Assembly (NCBI GenBank): GCA_964523895.1
Contig: CAZGBJ010000005.1
Span: 1 to 64,000, forward strand
Source of the DNA: UBA7359 sp964523895
GTDB lineage: Bacteria > Pseudomonadota > Gammaproteobacteria > Eutrophobiales > Eutrophobiaceae
Direction of reading: 5' to 3'
DNA: 64,000 bases
Shown here one piece after another: positions 42,654-50,584 of the stretch. Under the pieces are notes generated by a model that saw only the letters and a program-made list of their open reading frames with translations, was not told the origin of the DNA and did not search any database. A program made the position numbers and the translations under genes. The stretch's first letter is position 1, and each line of letters starts with the position of its first letter.

Positions 42654-42914
42654 ATGATTACAGAAGGTGAATACACTGTCACCATTCATTTAATTCATGG
42701 TGAACCGATAAAATTCAAGATAACACCTACAGAAGCAGAAATGCTGGCAAAGAGAGATGATATTGAAGCTGCACTTAATCGCGTAACAATGGGGCTGGAA
42801 ATTGATGGTAAGTTTTTGATGATTCCTTATTCTAATATTAAATATATCGAGGCTGATCCTGCACCACTTGATTTGCCCATCTTCGTTTTACAAAATGCAA
42901 TATCGATAGATTAG
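42654..42914 (+). CDS. Small conserved-looking cytoplasmic protein, unknown function
   Basis: An 86-residue protein without signal, beta-rich: 'YTVTIHLIHGEPIKFKITPTEAEMLAKRDDIEAALNR' then 'GKFLMIPYSNIKYIEADPAP'. The layout (strand, charged helix, 'IPYSNIKYIEADP') resembles small DNA- or nucleotide-interacting folds (e.g. LytTR/YkgJ-like 'I..I..IEA.P'), but I cannot assign it. The ATG at 42654 follows GAGGTGAAATGTA, a good ribosome binding site. Confidence 0.6.
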   Translation: MITEGEYTVTIHLIHGEPIKFKITPTEAEMLAKRDDIEAALNRVTMGLEIDGKFLMIPYSNIKYIEADPAPLDLPIFVLQNAISID

Positions 42915-42967
42915 AATTAATTGCCAACAGATTAATAATAAAATTATAAAAAAAGGGAGTTCACATA

Positions 42968-43531
42968 ATGTACTTATTGATTCTTGGACTAGTGATATGG
43001 TCTGCTGTTCATTTGTTTCCTTCAGTTAGCAAAGATGCGCGTGAAAATATAATTAGCAAAGTAGGGCTTTTACCTTATAAAGGCATATTCGCAACCTTGA
43101 TCATTTCATCTATTGTTTTAATCGTATTCGGTTGGCGCAGTATTGAACCTACAGATATCTATCTTCCACAAAGTTGGGGTAGACATGTCACGTTTATACT
43201 GGTTTTATTAACATTCATTTTATTTGCCGCTGCAAAAAGAAAAACAAACATAAAACGAATACTGCGTCATCCTCAACTTACCGGACTAGTACTCTGGAGT
43301 ATTGGTCATTTGTTTGCCAATGGCGATAACCGCTCATTAATACTATTCAGCTGGCTCGGTATCTGGGCAGTATTGCAAATGATTATGATTAGCCGACGTG
43401 AAGGAGATTGGATAAAACCTGAGCCCGTTCCGGTAAAAAGTGATGTTATTACAGTCATAGCTGGCTGTGTAGTGTATGCAATCTTTTTAATGGCACATCC
43501 TTATCTAACAGGAATCAAACTAATGCAATAA
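42968..43531 (+). CDS. NnrU-family membrane protein
   Basis: A 187-residue protein with about six transmembrane segments. NnrU signature parts are 'LLILGLVIWSAVHLFPS', 'GLLPYKGIFATLIISSIVLIVFGWRS', 'RHPQLTGLVLWSIGHLFANGDNRSLILFSWLGIWA' and a C-terminal 'HPYLTG'. NnrU proteins occur with denitrification or isoprenoid/carotenoid genes; none are adjacent here. The ATG at 42968 follows AAAGGGAG. A TOBE-domain gene begins 20 bp after its stop. Confidence 0.88.
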   Translation: MYLLILGLVIWSAVHLFPSVSKDARENIISKVGLLPYKGIFATLIISSIVLIVFGWRSIEPTDIYLPQSWGRHVTFILVLLTFILFAAAKRKTNIKRILRHPQLTGLVLWSIGHLFANGDNRSLILFSWLGIWAVLQMIMISRREGDWIKPEPVPVKSDVITVIAGCVVYAIFLMAHPYLTGIKLMQ

Positions 43532-43551
43532 TCTGTATTGGAGGTCTTACT

Positions 43552-43761
43552 ATGAAATATGCTGCAAAAAATCAACTAACTGGAATTGTTAAAGAAATAA
43601 AACGTGGCGGAATAATGAGCCAGATAAACCTTGATATTTCCGCCGGTGCATCTATGAGCTCAGTATTAACAATAGATTCACTGGATGACTCAGAAATTAA
43701 AGAAGGTGATCAGGTAAAAGTAATCGTTAAAGCGGTTAATGTTTTACTGGTAAAAAAATAA
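43552..43761 (+). CDS. TOBE-domain (molbindin-like) protein
   Basis: A 69-residue single TOBE/Mop domain. The typical opening is 'NQLTGIVKEIKRGGIMSQINLDI', then 'SVLTIDSLDDSEIKEGDQVKVIVKAVNVLL'. Molbindins bind molybdate or tungstate as oligomers and store or sense it. The ATG at 43552 follows TGGAGG. No molybdate transporter is adjacent, so it is a stand-alone molbindin or a regulator of molybdate level. Confidence 0.88.
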   Translation: MKYAAKNQLTGIVKEIKRGGIMSQINLDISAGASMSSVLTIDSLDDSEIKEGDQVKVIVKAVNVLLVKK

Positions 43762-43781
43762 AACTCAGTAGATATACTTAC

Positions 43782-43935
43782 ATGGACGCCTACAGGACGA
43801 TGTGCATGGATGCACAAGTGTCGCGTTGACATGGAGTCAATGAGCGACCGTAGGCGGTACGATTACATGGAAGTAATCGGTAGAGTCGAGCCGGGAGCGG
43901 AGACCGAGAACAGCGTCTGGAACAAGTTGTCGAAG
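43782..43935 (+). repeat. GGA-hairpin dispersed repeat, copy B (expanded)
   Basis: The outer stem CGCCTAC (43787-43793) / GTAGGCG (43850-43856) encloses two hairpins: TGTGC-ATGGAT-GCACA (43801-43816), and TTGAC-ATGGA-GTCAA (43826-43840) set inside GTCGC/GCGAC (43820-43824, 43844-43848). Then comes CGATTAC-ATGGAA-GTAATCG (43860-43879), the same as in copy A, with CGGTAGAGTCGAG and GAGACCGAG after it. In copy A the outer stem is closed directly by an ATGGAT loop. Confidence 0.8.
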
Positions 43936-43968
43936 GATCTTGGTTTCAGTGTATTTCAGGAATTATTG

Positions 43969-44238
43969 TTATTTAAAAGTCCTAGACTTCTTCAAAGCAG
44001 GATTAATGAGGTCTAGTTCAGCTTTTACTTCTTCCTGACTACGATGATAGATCATTTCTCTGCCCAACACACTTCCAGCATAAGTTTGACCATATTTAGT
44101 TGGCGTCAGATCACATTGCACACTATGCACGCCTTCACCAATGACAATAGAAATCAGCTTAGCTTGTTTCTTTAAAACGACAACATCCATAGATTGTCCG
44201 CTTTCAGTGTTAGTGACTGTAATTTTTTCGTTTTGCAT
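43969..44238 (-). CDS. Small hypothetical protein
   Basis: An 89-residue protein without signal, mostly beta-strand: 'MQNEKITVTNTESGQSMDVVVLKKQAKLISIVIGEGVHSVQCDLTPTKYGQTYAGSVLGREMIYHR', with a charged helical C-terminus ('EEVKAELDLINPAL'). It looks like a compact all-beta domain. Family not recognised. It lies downstream of metH on the same strand with 42 bp between, so it could share the riboswitch-controlled transcript. Confidence 0.65.
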   Translation of the reverse strand: MQNEKITVTNTESGQSMDVVVLKKQAKLISIVIGEGVHSVQCDLTPTKYGQTYAGSVLGREMIYHRSQEEVKAELDLINPALKKSRTFK

Positions 44239-44280
44239 AGGCTAAGATTATATCTTGATATTCATTAATGAGTAAGATTT

Positions 44281-47200
44281 TTAAGTGTCAGAATCATAAC
44301 CAAGATTAGGTGCCAACCAACGTTCTGTTTCTTGAAGAGACATTCCTTTACGTTTTGCGTAGCTTTCTATTTGGTTTTTATTAACCTTTCCCAAACCAAA
44401 ATATCTTGAATCCGGATGTGAGAAATACCAGCCTGATACTGCGGCAGTAGGGTACATAGCAAACGATTCTGTTATTTGTATCCCTGTATTTTCTTCAACT
44501 TTGAGTAAATCCCAGAGTAACGCTTTTTCAGTGTGATCCGGGCATGCAGGATAACCAGGAGCAGGGCGGATGCCTTGATATTTTTCGGCGATTAATGCGT
44601 TGTTATCTAAACCATCATCATCGTTATAGCCCCAGAACTCTTGTCTGACTCGTTGATGTAGTCGTTCTGCAAATGCTTCGGCAAAACGATCAGCGAGTGC
44701 TTTTAACATGATGGCGCTGTAATCATCGTGATCATCTTCAAAAGCTTTGATGCGATCTTCCATGCCAAAGCCAGTCGCTACAGCAAAAGCGCCTATGTAG
44801 TCTTTAACATGAGTTTCTTCTGGCGCAACAAAATCAGCTAAGGCATGATTCGGCTGCCCTGGTGGTCGCTGCGTTTGTTGTCTTAATGAATGTAACGTTT
44901 CCAATAAGCCGTCACGCTTCTCATTGGTATAAACTTCCACGTCATCATGACCAATGGAATTTGCAGGGAAGAGGCCGATCACACCTTTTGCACTAAACCA
45001 TTTTTCTGACACAATCTTGTCTAACATAACTTTTGCATCTTCGAAAAGTTTTGTTGCTTCTTTTCCAACAATTTTATCTTCTAGTATACGTGGAAATTTT
45101 CCGGCAAGTTCCCATGCGATAAAGAATGGTGTCCAATCGATATAATTTTTTAGTTCATCTAATGAATAATCATCAAATATTTTAATACCTAATTCTTTGG
45201 GTACAGGTGGCGTATAAGTTTCCCAATCTGTTTTAAAACGATTTACTCTTGCCTGCTCAATCGTCAGCCATTTTGTTTTCGATTGTTTACCTTTGTGTTG
45301 TTCACGTACTTTGTCGTATTCTGTTTGTATTTCTTTAACGAAATCTTTTTTCATATCAACACTGAGCAATTTTGTTGATACACCTACAGCTCGAGAAGCA
45401 TCTTTAACATGCACAACGGTTTGATCATAACCAAGATCAATTTTAACTGCAGTATGCGCGCGTGAAGTTGTGGCGCCACCAATCATTAAAGGAAGAGAAA
45501 AGTTTTGACGTTGCATTTCTTTTGCAACATGAACCATTTCATCTAAGGATGGTGTTATCAGGCCGCTTAGGCCAATGATGTCGGCTTTTTGTTCGCGAGC
45601 TGTATCTAGAATTTTTTGCGCAGGCACCATGACACCAAGGTCAACCACTTCAAAGTTATTGCACTGAAGAACAACGCCGACGATATTTTTACCTATGTCA
45701 TGCACATCGCCTTTAACCGTTGCCATGATGATCTTGCCATTATTTTTTATTTCTTCGCCGCCACTTTTAACTTTTTCTTCTTCTATATAAGGTAAAAGAT
45801 AAGCTACGGCTTTTTTCATGACGCGTGCACTTTTTACAACTTGAGGTAAAAACATTTTGCCCGCGCCAAATAAATCGCCGACGACATTCATGCCATCCAT
45901 TAATGGACCTTCTATGACATGCAATGGTTTATCTGCTTGTTGTCTTGCTTCTTCAGTATCTTCTTCGATGAATTCAGATATTCCTTTAACTAACGCATGC
46001 GTTAATCGTTCACCTATCGAACCTTTACGCCATTCAAGATCAACTTTCTTCTCTTTTGTCGCACCTTCTTTAACAGTATCGGAAAATTCAACCATGCGGT
46101 CAGTTGCATCGTCACGGCGATTTAATAAAACATCTTCAACGTATCCTAATAAATCTTTTGGAATATCATCATAGATGCCAAGTTGACCAGCATTAACAAT
46201 ACCCATATCCAAGCCGGCTTGAATACCGTGATAAAGAAATGCGGTATGCATGGCTTCACGAACCGGATTATTACCGCGGAATGAAAATGAGACATTACTT
46301 AAGCCACCACTGACCAATGCGTGCGGTAGATGTTCTTTAATTAACTTGGTGCCTTCAAAGAAAGACACGGCATAGTTATTGTGTTCTTCCATGCCAGTCG
46401 CAACGGTTAATACGTTCGGATCGAAAATAATATCTTCAGGAGGAAAGCCAACTTGATTTACAAGTATGTCATAAGATCGTTTACAAACTTCAAAACGTCG
46501 ATCCGTGCTATCAGCTTGACCTTCTTCATCAAAAGCCATAACAACAACTGCAGCACCATAACGCCTGACTAATTTGGCATTAGTAATAAATTTTTCTTCG
46601 CCTTCCTTTAAGCTGATGGAATTAACAATGCCTTTACCTTGAACACAACGTAGACCAGCTTCAATAACACTCCATTTTGAAGAGTCGATCATAATTGGTA
46701 CACGGCTTATATCCGGTTCGGAAGCGATCAATTTTAGAAAGTCTTCCATTAATTGCTCAGATTCGAGCATGCCTTCATCCATACAGACATCAATAATCTG
46801 CGCACCGTTTTCGACCTGTTGGCGGGCGACATCAAGTGCTGCATCCAGGTTTTCTTCTTCTTTAACGAGTCTTAGGAATTTAGGTGAGCCAGCAACGTTA
46901 GTTCGTTCGCCAACATTGACGAAATTGACTTCGGGTGTGATGTTAAATGGTTCCAAGCCACTTAGTCGTTGAACTACGGGTAAATCTGGAATGTTTCTAG
47001 GCTTAACACCTTCGACAACTTTGGCCATTTCGCGAATATGATCCGGTGTTGTTCCGCAACAACCACCAACTATATTTAATAATCCGGACTCAGCCCATTC
47101 TTTGATATGTTCTGACATGGGTTCTGCATCGAGATCATATTCACCAAATTCATTAGGTAATCCTGCATTAGGATGGGCTGAAATATAGCTTTGCGAAAAG

Positions 47201-47988
47201 CTAGAAAGTTCTTCAATATATTGACGTAAGTCATTGGGACCTAAGGCACAATTTAGTCCAATAGTCAGAGGGTTTGCATGTCTGACTGAATTCCAGAAGG
47301 CTTCGGCTGTTTGACCGGTTAATGTGCGCCCAGAAGCATCAGTAATCGTGCCGGAAATCATAATCGGCAGACGAACATCATGATCAACGAAATATTGGTC
47401 TATTGCGAATAAGGCCGCTTTAGCATTGAGTGTATCGAATATGGTTTCTACCAACAGTAAATCAGCACCACCATCAACTAGTCCACGAATGGCTTCTGTA
47501 TAAGCCTCAACCAGTTCCATATAGGTAATATTTCGATATCCGGGATTATTAACATCAGGAGATATAGAACAAGTTCGATTAGTTGGACCTAATACACCCG
47601 CTACAAACCTTGGTTTACCAGGGGTTTTATTAGTTAACTCATCAGCAACTTCACGAGCGATAGCCGCACCTTGTTGATTTAATTCATAAACAAGGTCTTC
47701 CATCTCGTAATCGGCCATCGCGATCGAAGTCCCGTTGAAAGTATTGGTTTCAACAATATCGGCACCAGCTTCAAAGTAGGCAGAATGAATGGCCTTAATA
47801 ATATCCGGGCGAGTTAATGTCAGTAGATCGTTATTGCCTTTAACATCACAGGAATGATTGGCAAAACGTTCGCCACGATAATCTTCTTCTTCAAGCTTAT
47901 AAGACTGGATCATCGTTCCCATGCCACCATCTAGCACGAGTATGCGATCTTTAAGTAGTGATTCGAGTTGTTCTGTTTTGTCCGTCAT
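44281..47988 (-). CDS. metH: Cobalamin-dependent methionine synthase MetH
   Basis: A 1235-residue enzyme that methylates homocysteine using methyl-cobalamin and methyltetrahydrofolate. Domains in order: the homocysteine domain with zinc Cys in 'GLNCALGP' and 'VGGCCGTTPDH'; the pterin domain ('NFVNVGERTNVAGS', 'IDSSKWSVIEAGL'); the cap and B12-binding domain with 'GDVHDIGKNIVG' (the base-off ligand His of DxHxxG); and the C-terminal reactivation domain with 'RPAPGYPACPDHTEK'. Full length (E. coli 1227). A predicted SAH riboswitch and a strong promoter lie just upstream. Confidence 0.98.
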   Translation of the reverse strand: MTDKTEQLESLLKDRILVLDGGMGTMIQSYKLEEEDYRGERFANHSCDVKGNNDLLTLTRPDIIKAIHSAYFEAGADIVETNTFNGTSIAMADYEMEDLVYELNQQGAAIAREVADELTNKTPGKPRFVAGVLGPTNRTCSISPDVNNPGYRNITYMELVEAYTEAIRGLVDGGADLLLVETIFDTLNAKAALFAIDQYFVDHDVRLPIMISGTITDASGRTLTGQTAEAFWNSVRHANPLTIGLNCALGPNDLRQYIEELSSFSQSYISAHPNAGLPNEFGEYDLDAEPMSEHIKEWAESGLLNIVGGCCGTTPDHIREMAKVVEGVKPRNIPDLPVVQRLSGLEPFNITPEVNFVNVGERTNVAGSPKFLRLVKEEENLDAALDVARQQVENGAQIIDVCMDEGMLESEQLMEDFLKLIASEPDISRVPIMIDSSKWSVIEAGLRCVQGKGIVNSISLKEGEEKFITNAKLVRRYGAAVVVMAFDEEGQADSTDRRFEVCKRSYDILVNQVGFPPEDIIFDPNVLTVATGMEEHNNYAVSFFEGTKLIKEHLPHALVSGGLSNVSFSFRGNNPVREAMHTAFLYHGIQAGLDMGIVNAGQLGIYDDIPKDLLGYVEDVLLNRRDDATDRMVEFSDTVKEGATKEKKVDLEWRKGSIGERLTHALVKGISEFIEEDTEEARQQADKPLHVIEGPLMDGMNVVGDLFGAGKMFLPQVVKSARVMKKAVAYLLPYIEEEKVKSGGEEIKNNGKIIMATVKGDVHDIGKNIVGVVLQCNNFEVVDLGVMVPAQKILDTAREQKADIIGLSGLITPSLDEMVHVAKEMQRQNFSLPLMIGGATTSRAHTAVKIDLGYDQTVVHVKDASRAVGVSTKLLSVDMKKDFVKEIQTEYDKVREQHKGKQSKTKWLTIEQARVNRFKTDWETYTPPVPKELGIKIFDDYSLDELKNYIDWTPFFIAWELAGKFPRILEDKIVGKEATKLFEDAKVMLDKIVSEKWFSAKGVIGLFPANSIGHDDVEVYTNEKRDGLLETLHSLRQQTQRPPGQPNHALADFVAPEETHVKDYIGAFAVATGFGMEDRIKAFEDDHDDYSAIMLKALADRFAEAFAERLHQRVRQEFWGYNDDDGLDNNALIAEKYQGIRPAPGYPACPDHTEKALLWDLLKVEENTGIQITESFAMYPTAAVSGWYFSHPDSRYFGLGKVNKNQIESYAKRKGMSLQETERWLAPNLGYDSDT

Positions 47989-48009
47989 TTCGCTTAGTTT
48001 AGTTTAATT

Positions 48010-48085
48010 AAGCGAGCGCGGTTTTTAACTGTTACGACTGAGCCTGGCAACAGTAAGCTGTTGTCGCAGCGCTCCTCAGAACGTA
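48010..48085 (-). promoter_or_regulatory. S-adenosylhomocysteine (SAH) riboswitch upstream of metH
   Basis: Read on the minus strand the leader contains CTGAGGAGCGCTGCGAC then GCCAGGCTCAG, the conserved core of SAH riboswitches: P1 CTGAG/CTCAG, and the internal hairpin ACAGCTTACTGT. The 3' GCGCTC (plus 48014-48019) can pair with GAGCGC (plus 48069-48074) as the pseudoknot P4. It ends about 22 bases before metH. In known cases SAH binding raises expression of SAH-recycling and methionine-cycle genes (ahcY, metH). Confidence 0.92.
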
Positions 48086-48099
48086 TTTGAAGGTGGCGA

Positions 48100-48129
48100 A
48101 TTATAGTCTATCGATCTACGTTATTTCAA
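48100..48129 (-). promoter_or_regulatory. Predicted sigma-70 promoter of metH
   Basis: On the minus strand TTGAAA (plus 48124-48129) is followed after 18 bp by a perfect TATAAT (plus 48100-48105). The start would be near 48093, giving a leader of about 105 nt that holds the whole SAH riboswitch. Confidence 0.75.
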
Positions 48130-48148
48130 TATGATTATCTAAGAAAAT

Positions 48149-48412
48149 CTATTCAGTTATAACGTGAGATGTTGTTGGACGTAAAATAAACCAGGCAACA
48201 TAACCTATAGGCCAGACTAACAATGCCAACAACATGCCTTTGGTTAGTGCTAATGCGGCAGCAATTACAAAAATTAATGGAAGTATGGCTCCCTTTATAC
48301 CCATATCACGCGTTGCAGCATCACCATATATCCAGAGTATGCTGCAGACATAGACTGAGCAGAGGATGATGAATATAAATACTTCTGTCGAGTTGCTAAA
48401 TGAAAAAGACAT
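48149..48412 (-). CDS. Small membrane protein paired with OFA transporter
   Basis: An 87-residue protein with two predicted membrane spans (about 9-29, 'FIFIILCSVYVCSILWIY', and 39-75, 'AILPLIFVIAAALALTKGMLLALLVWPIGYVAWFIL'). It starts 10 bp after the stop of the large transporter gene and is on the same strand, so they are co-transcribed. Function is unknown; a small accessory or regulatory subunit of the transporter is a reasonable inference. Confidence 0.7.
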   Translation of the reverse strand: MSFSFSNSTEVFIFIILCSVYVCSILWIYGDAATRDMGIKGAILPLIFVIAAALALTKGMLLALLVWPIGYVAWFILRPTTSHVITE

Positions 48413-48422
48413 TCGTTTTCCC

Positions 48423-50111
48423 CTAATCTTTCATGTGATGTTTTGGATTGACCGGTCTCATTGTTGCGTTTGCAATCAATGCAACAAACAGGATCGCTGC
48501 CATCAAATACATCGTTGTATTATAAAGACTTGATGTAGGATCAACCGTACCTGCTGGTGCAATTTCCATCAATTTGCTAATGGTGACTGTTTTTGCAGCA
48601 ATGAGCTGATCGAGTTGTTCTAAACCTGCGCCAAATGTGGTTTGAAAGACAGAAGGATCAATTTTTTGAACCAGATCATTGATCGCATTTTTTACCGATA
48701 TTTCACGTAATGATGTAATAGCCAGTGGGCCAAATACGCCAGCACTTGCCCAAGCTGTGAGTAAACGGCCATGGATACCGCCAACGTATTTAGTACCAAA
48801 TATATCTGCAAGATAAGCAGGTATGGTTGCAAAACCACCGCCGTACATGGTGAAGATAATCATGGTTGCGGCATAAAAATAAACTAGCCATACAACAGAT
48901 GGGTTTACACTGACTTGCTGTGCCGTGTAGGGTATTGAACAATACAAAATAATACCAAGTGTAAAAAAGATCCAATAAGTGTTACGTCTACCTAAGTAAT
49001 CAGAAGCACTCGCCCATACAATGCGACCACACATATTAAAGACACTAATCATCAGAACATAGGTAGACGCGAAACCAAAATCGACAATATCAGGCAGGGT
49101 AGAACCAAAAATTTCATTGATCATAGTTTTGGCGACAGCTAATACGCCGATACCTGCTGTTACGTTAAAACACAAAACGACCCAGAGTTGATAAAATTGG
49201 GGCGTTTTCAAGGCTTCATCAATATGAACACTATGTTGGGAGACCATTGCATGTTGTTTGTCTTCAGGAGGTGGTTGCCAACCTTTAGGTGTCCAACCTT
49301 CTCGTGGCACCCGATATCCAAATGCAGCACACATCATAATAACAAAATAGATTGCGCCTAATGTAAAGAAGGCTTGTGCAACGCCAACGGTACCTGTACC
49401 AACAACATAGACACCTGGGTCTCCCTGAACCAACATATTAGCAACATCATTTACACCAACAATAACGACTTCTTGTAAATTACCCGCCACTTCGGCAAGT
49501 CGTCGACCGGTTTCATCCGTTGTTAAGGTAACGCTTTCAACTGACCCGAGATAATCAGGGGCTTTATAAAATATTTTTATGAAGGGTTCGATCATGAATT
49601 TAGCAATCATAGCACCACCGCCAAATCCCATGATGGCGATACCTGTTGCCATACCACGTCGATCGGGGAACCAACGTATTAAAGTACTTACAGGAGAAAC
49701 ATAACCAAGACCAAGGCCACATCCGCCTATAACACCATAACCAAGATACAACAGCCATAGCTGTCCTGTAAGAATACCAAAACCACCAATCATGAAGCCA
49801 CCACCCCAACAACAGGCAGCGACAGAACCGACCATGCGAGGCCCAACTTTTTCCAGCCATTTGCCGGCTATAGCAGCAGATAAACCAAGAAAGACGATGG
49901 CGACAGTAAAAATCCAAACTACTTGTTGTAGAGACCAGTCATCAGCTGCACTGGTAACAACACCAAGACGTTTTATTAATGAGGGATTAAATAAGCTCCA
50001 GGCATAAACCGAACCTATACAAAGATGAATTCCTAATGCTGCGGGAGCAATTAACCAACGATTAAAACCTTCTTTCGCGACGATATGTTTTTTAGATAGT
50101 ATTTCAAACAT
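48423..50111 (-). CDS. OFA-family MFS transporter (oxalate/formate antiporter-like)
   Basis: A 562-residue major facilitator protein with twelve or more transmembrane helices. 'CIGSVYAWSLFNPSL' in helix 1, 'GGCGLGLGYVSPVSTLIRWFPDRRGMATGIAIMGFGGGAMI' and 'ASDYLGRRNTYWIFF' (MFS loop motif) match the OFA family of oxalate, formate and pyruvate-like exchangers. A loop of about 60 residues after helix 6, with 'VTLTTDETGRRLAEV', makes it longer than usual. The substrate is not readable. It is divergent from btuB, and the cobalamin riboswitch lies between them. Confidence 0.88.
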   Translation of the reverse strand: MFEILSKKHIVAKEGFNRWLIAPAALGIHLCIGSVYAWSLFNPSLIKRLGVVTSAADDWSLQQVVWIFTVAIVFLGLSAAIAGKWLEKVGPRMVGSVAACCWGGGFMIGGFGILTGQLWLLYLGYGVIGGCGLGLGYVSPVSTLIRWFPDRRGMATGIAIMGFGGGAMIAKFMIEPFIKIFYKAPDYLGSVESVTLTTDETGRRLAEVAGNLQEVVIVGVNDVANMLVQGDPGVYVVGTGTVGVAQAFFTLGAIYFVIMMCAAFGYRVPREGWTPKGWQPPPEDKQHAMVSQHSVHIDEALKTPQFYQLWVVLCFNVTAGIGVLAVAKTMINEIFGSTLPDIVDFGFASTYVLMISVFNMCGRIVWASASDYLGRRNTYWIFFTLGIILYCSIPYTAQQVSVNPSVVWLVYFYAATMIIFTMYGGGFATIPAYLADIFGTKYVGGIHGRLLTAWASAGVFGPLAITSLREISVKNAINDLVQKIDPSVFQTTFGAGLEQLDQLIAAKTVTISKLMEIAPAGTVDPTSSLYNTTMYLMAAILFVALIANATMRPVNPKHHMKD

Positions 50112-50239
50112 GGTGGTAATGATTCCCCCGAAATATTCTTAATGAATGTTGTCTTTTAATTTATTTTTATTACTACATTAATTGAACTAAGGAAAATTCT
50201 TATTTGACAGTGACAGGATAATCAGTATTCTTCGCGATT

Positions 50240-50470
50240 GAAAGTATTAGGTGCCAACTGTTTTGTAACAGTTGTGTTAAACGGGAAGTCGGTGCGTGTT
50301 TAAACAATGCCGACGCTGCCCCCGCAACGGTAAGTGAGTTTGAGTTTTTTCGATAAGCCACTGTGTTATATGGTTTTTTAGACATGGGAAGGCGAATAAA
50401 CTGATATTTATATCCCTCATAAGCCCGGAGACCGGCCTGATATTTACTTAACCACGCTGCGGGCTGCTGT
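50240..50470 (+). promoter_or_regulatory. Cobalamin (B12) riboswitch upstream of btuB
   Basis: Conserved parts appear in order: TTAGGTGCCAACT (50248-50260), AACGGGAAGTCGGTG (50280-50294), the core GCTGCCCCCGCAACGGTAAG (50315-50334), GCCACTG, GGGAAGGCG and the B12 box AAGCCCGGAGACCGGCCTG (50421-50439). The hairpin region around GCGGG (50459-50463) can form the kissing loop with CCCGC of the core. B12 binding by this class lowers expression of uptake genes. Confidence 0.95.
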
Positions 50471-50481
50471 GAAGGTGATTT

Positions 50482-50517
50482 TAAAGAATACAGGAAGTTC
50501 TTCCTGTTTCTTTGATT
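50482..50517 (+). terminator. Riboswitch expression-platform terminator hairpin
   Basis: AAAGAATACAGGAAG pairs with CTTCCTGTTTCTTT (core arms ACAGGAAG 50490-50497 and CTTCCTGT 50500-50507), followed by GATTTT. It lies between the B12 aptamer and btuB, where a regulated terminator is expected. Confidence 0.65.
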
Positions 50518-50555
50518 TTAGTCTTTTCTTAATCCCCAGCTTATAAAAATCAAAC

Positions 50556-50570
50556 GGTGCGGCGGGCACC
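50556..50570 (+). promoter_or_regulatory. Hairpin overlapping the btuB ribosome binding region
   Basis: GGTGC-ggcgg-GCACC lies just before GGGGAG (50573-50578), the ribosome binding site of btuB. Its loop offers GCGGG (50562-50566), complementary to CCCGC in the riboswitch core, so it could be a second kissing-loop partner controlling translation. Confidence 0.55.
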
Positions 50571-50584
50571 ATGGGGAGTTATTT

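Noticed and set aside
43810..44016. 68-codon frame on the plus strand
   Set aside because: Most of its length is the GGA-hairpin repeat read as protein ('RRYDYMEVIGRVEPGAET'), and it overlaps the minus-strand gene at 43969. It is best explained as repeat translation.
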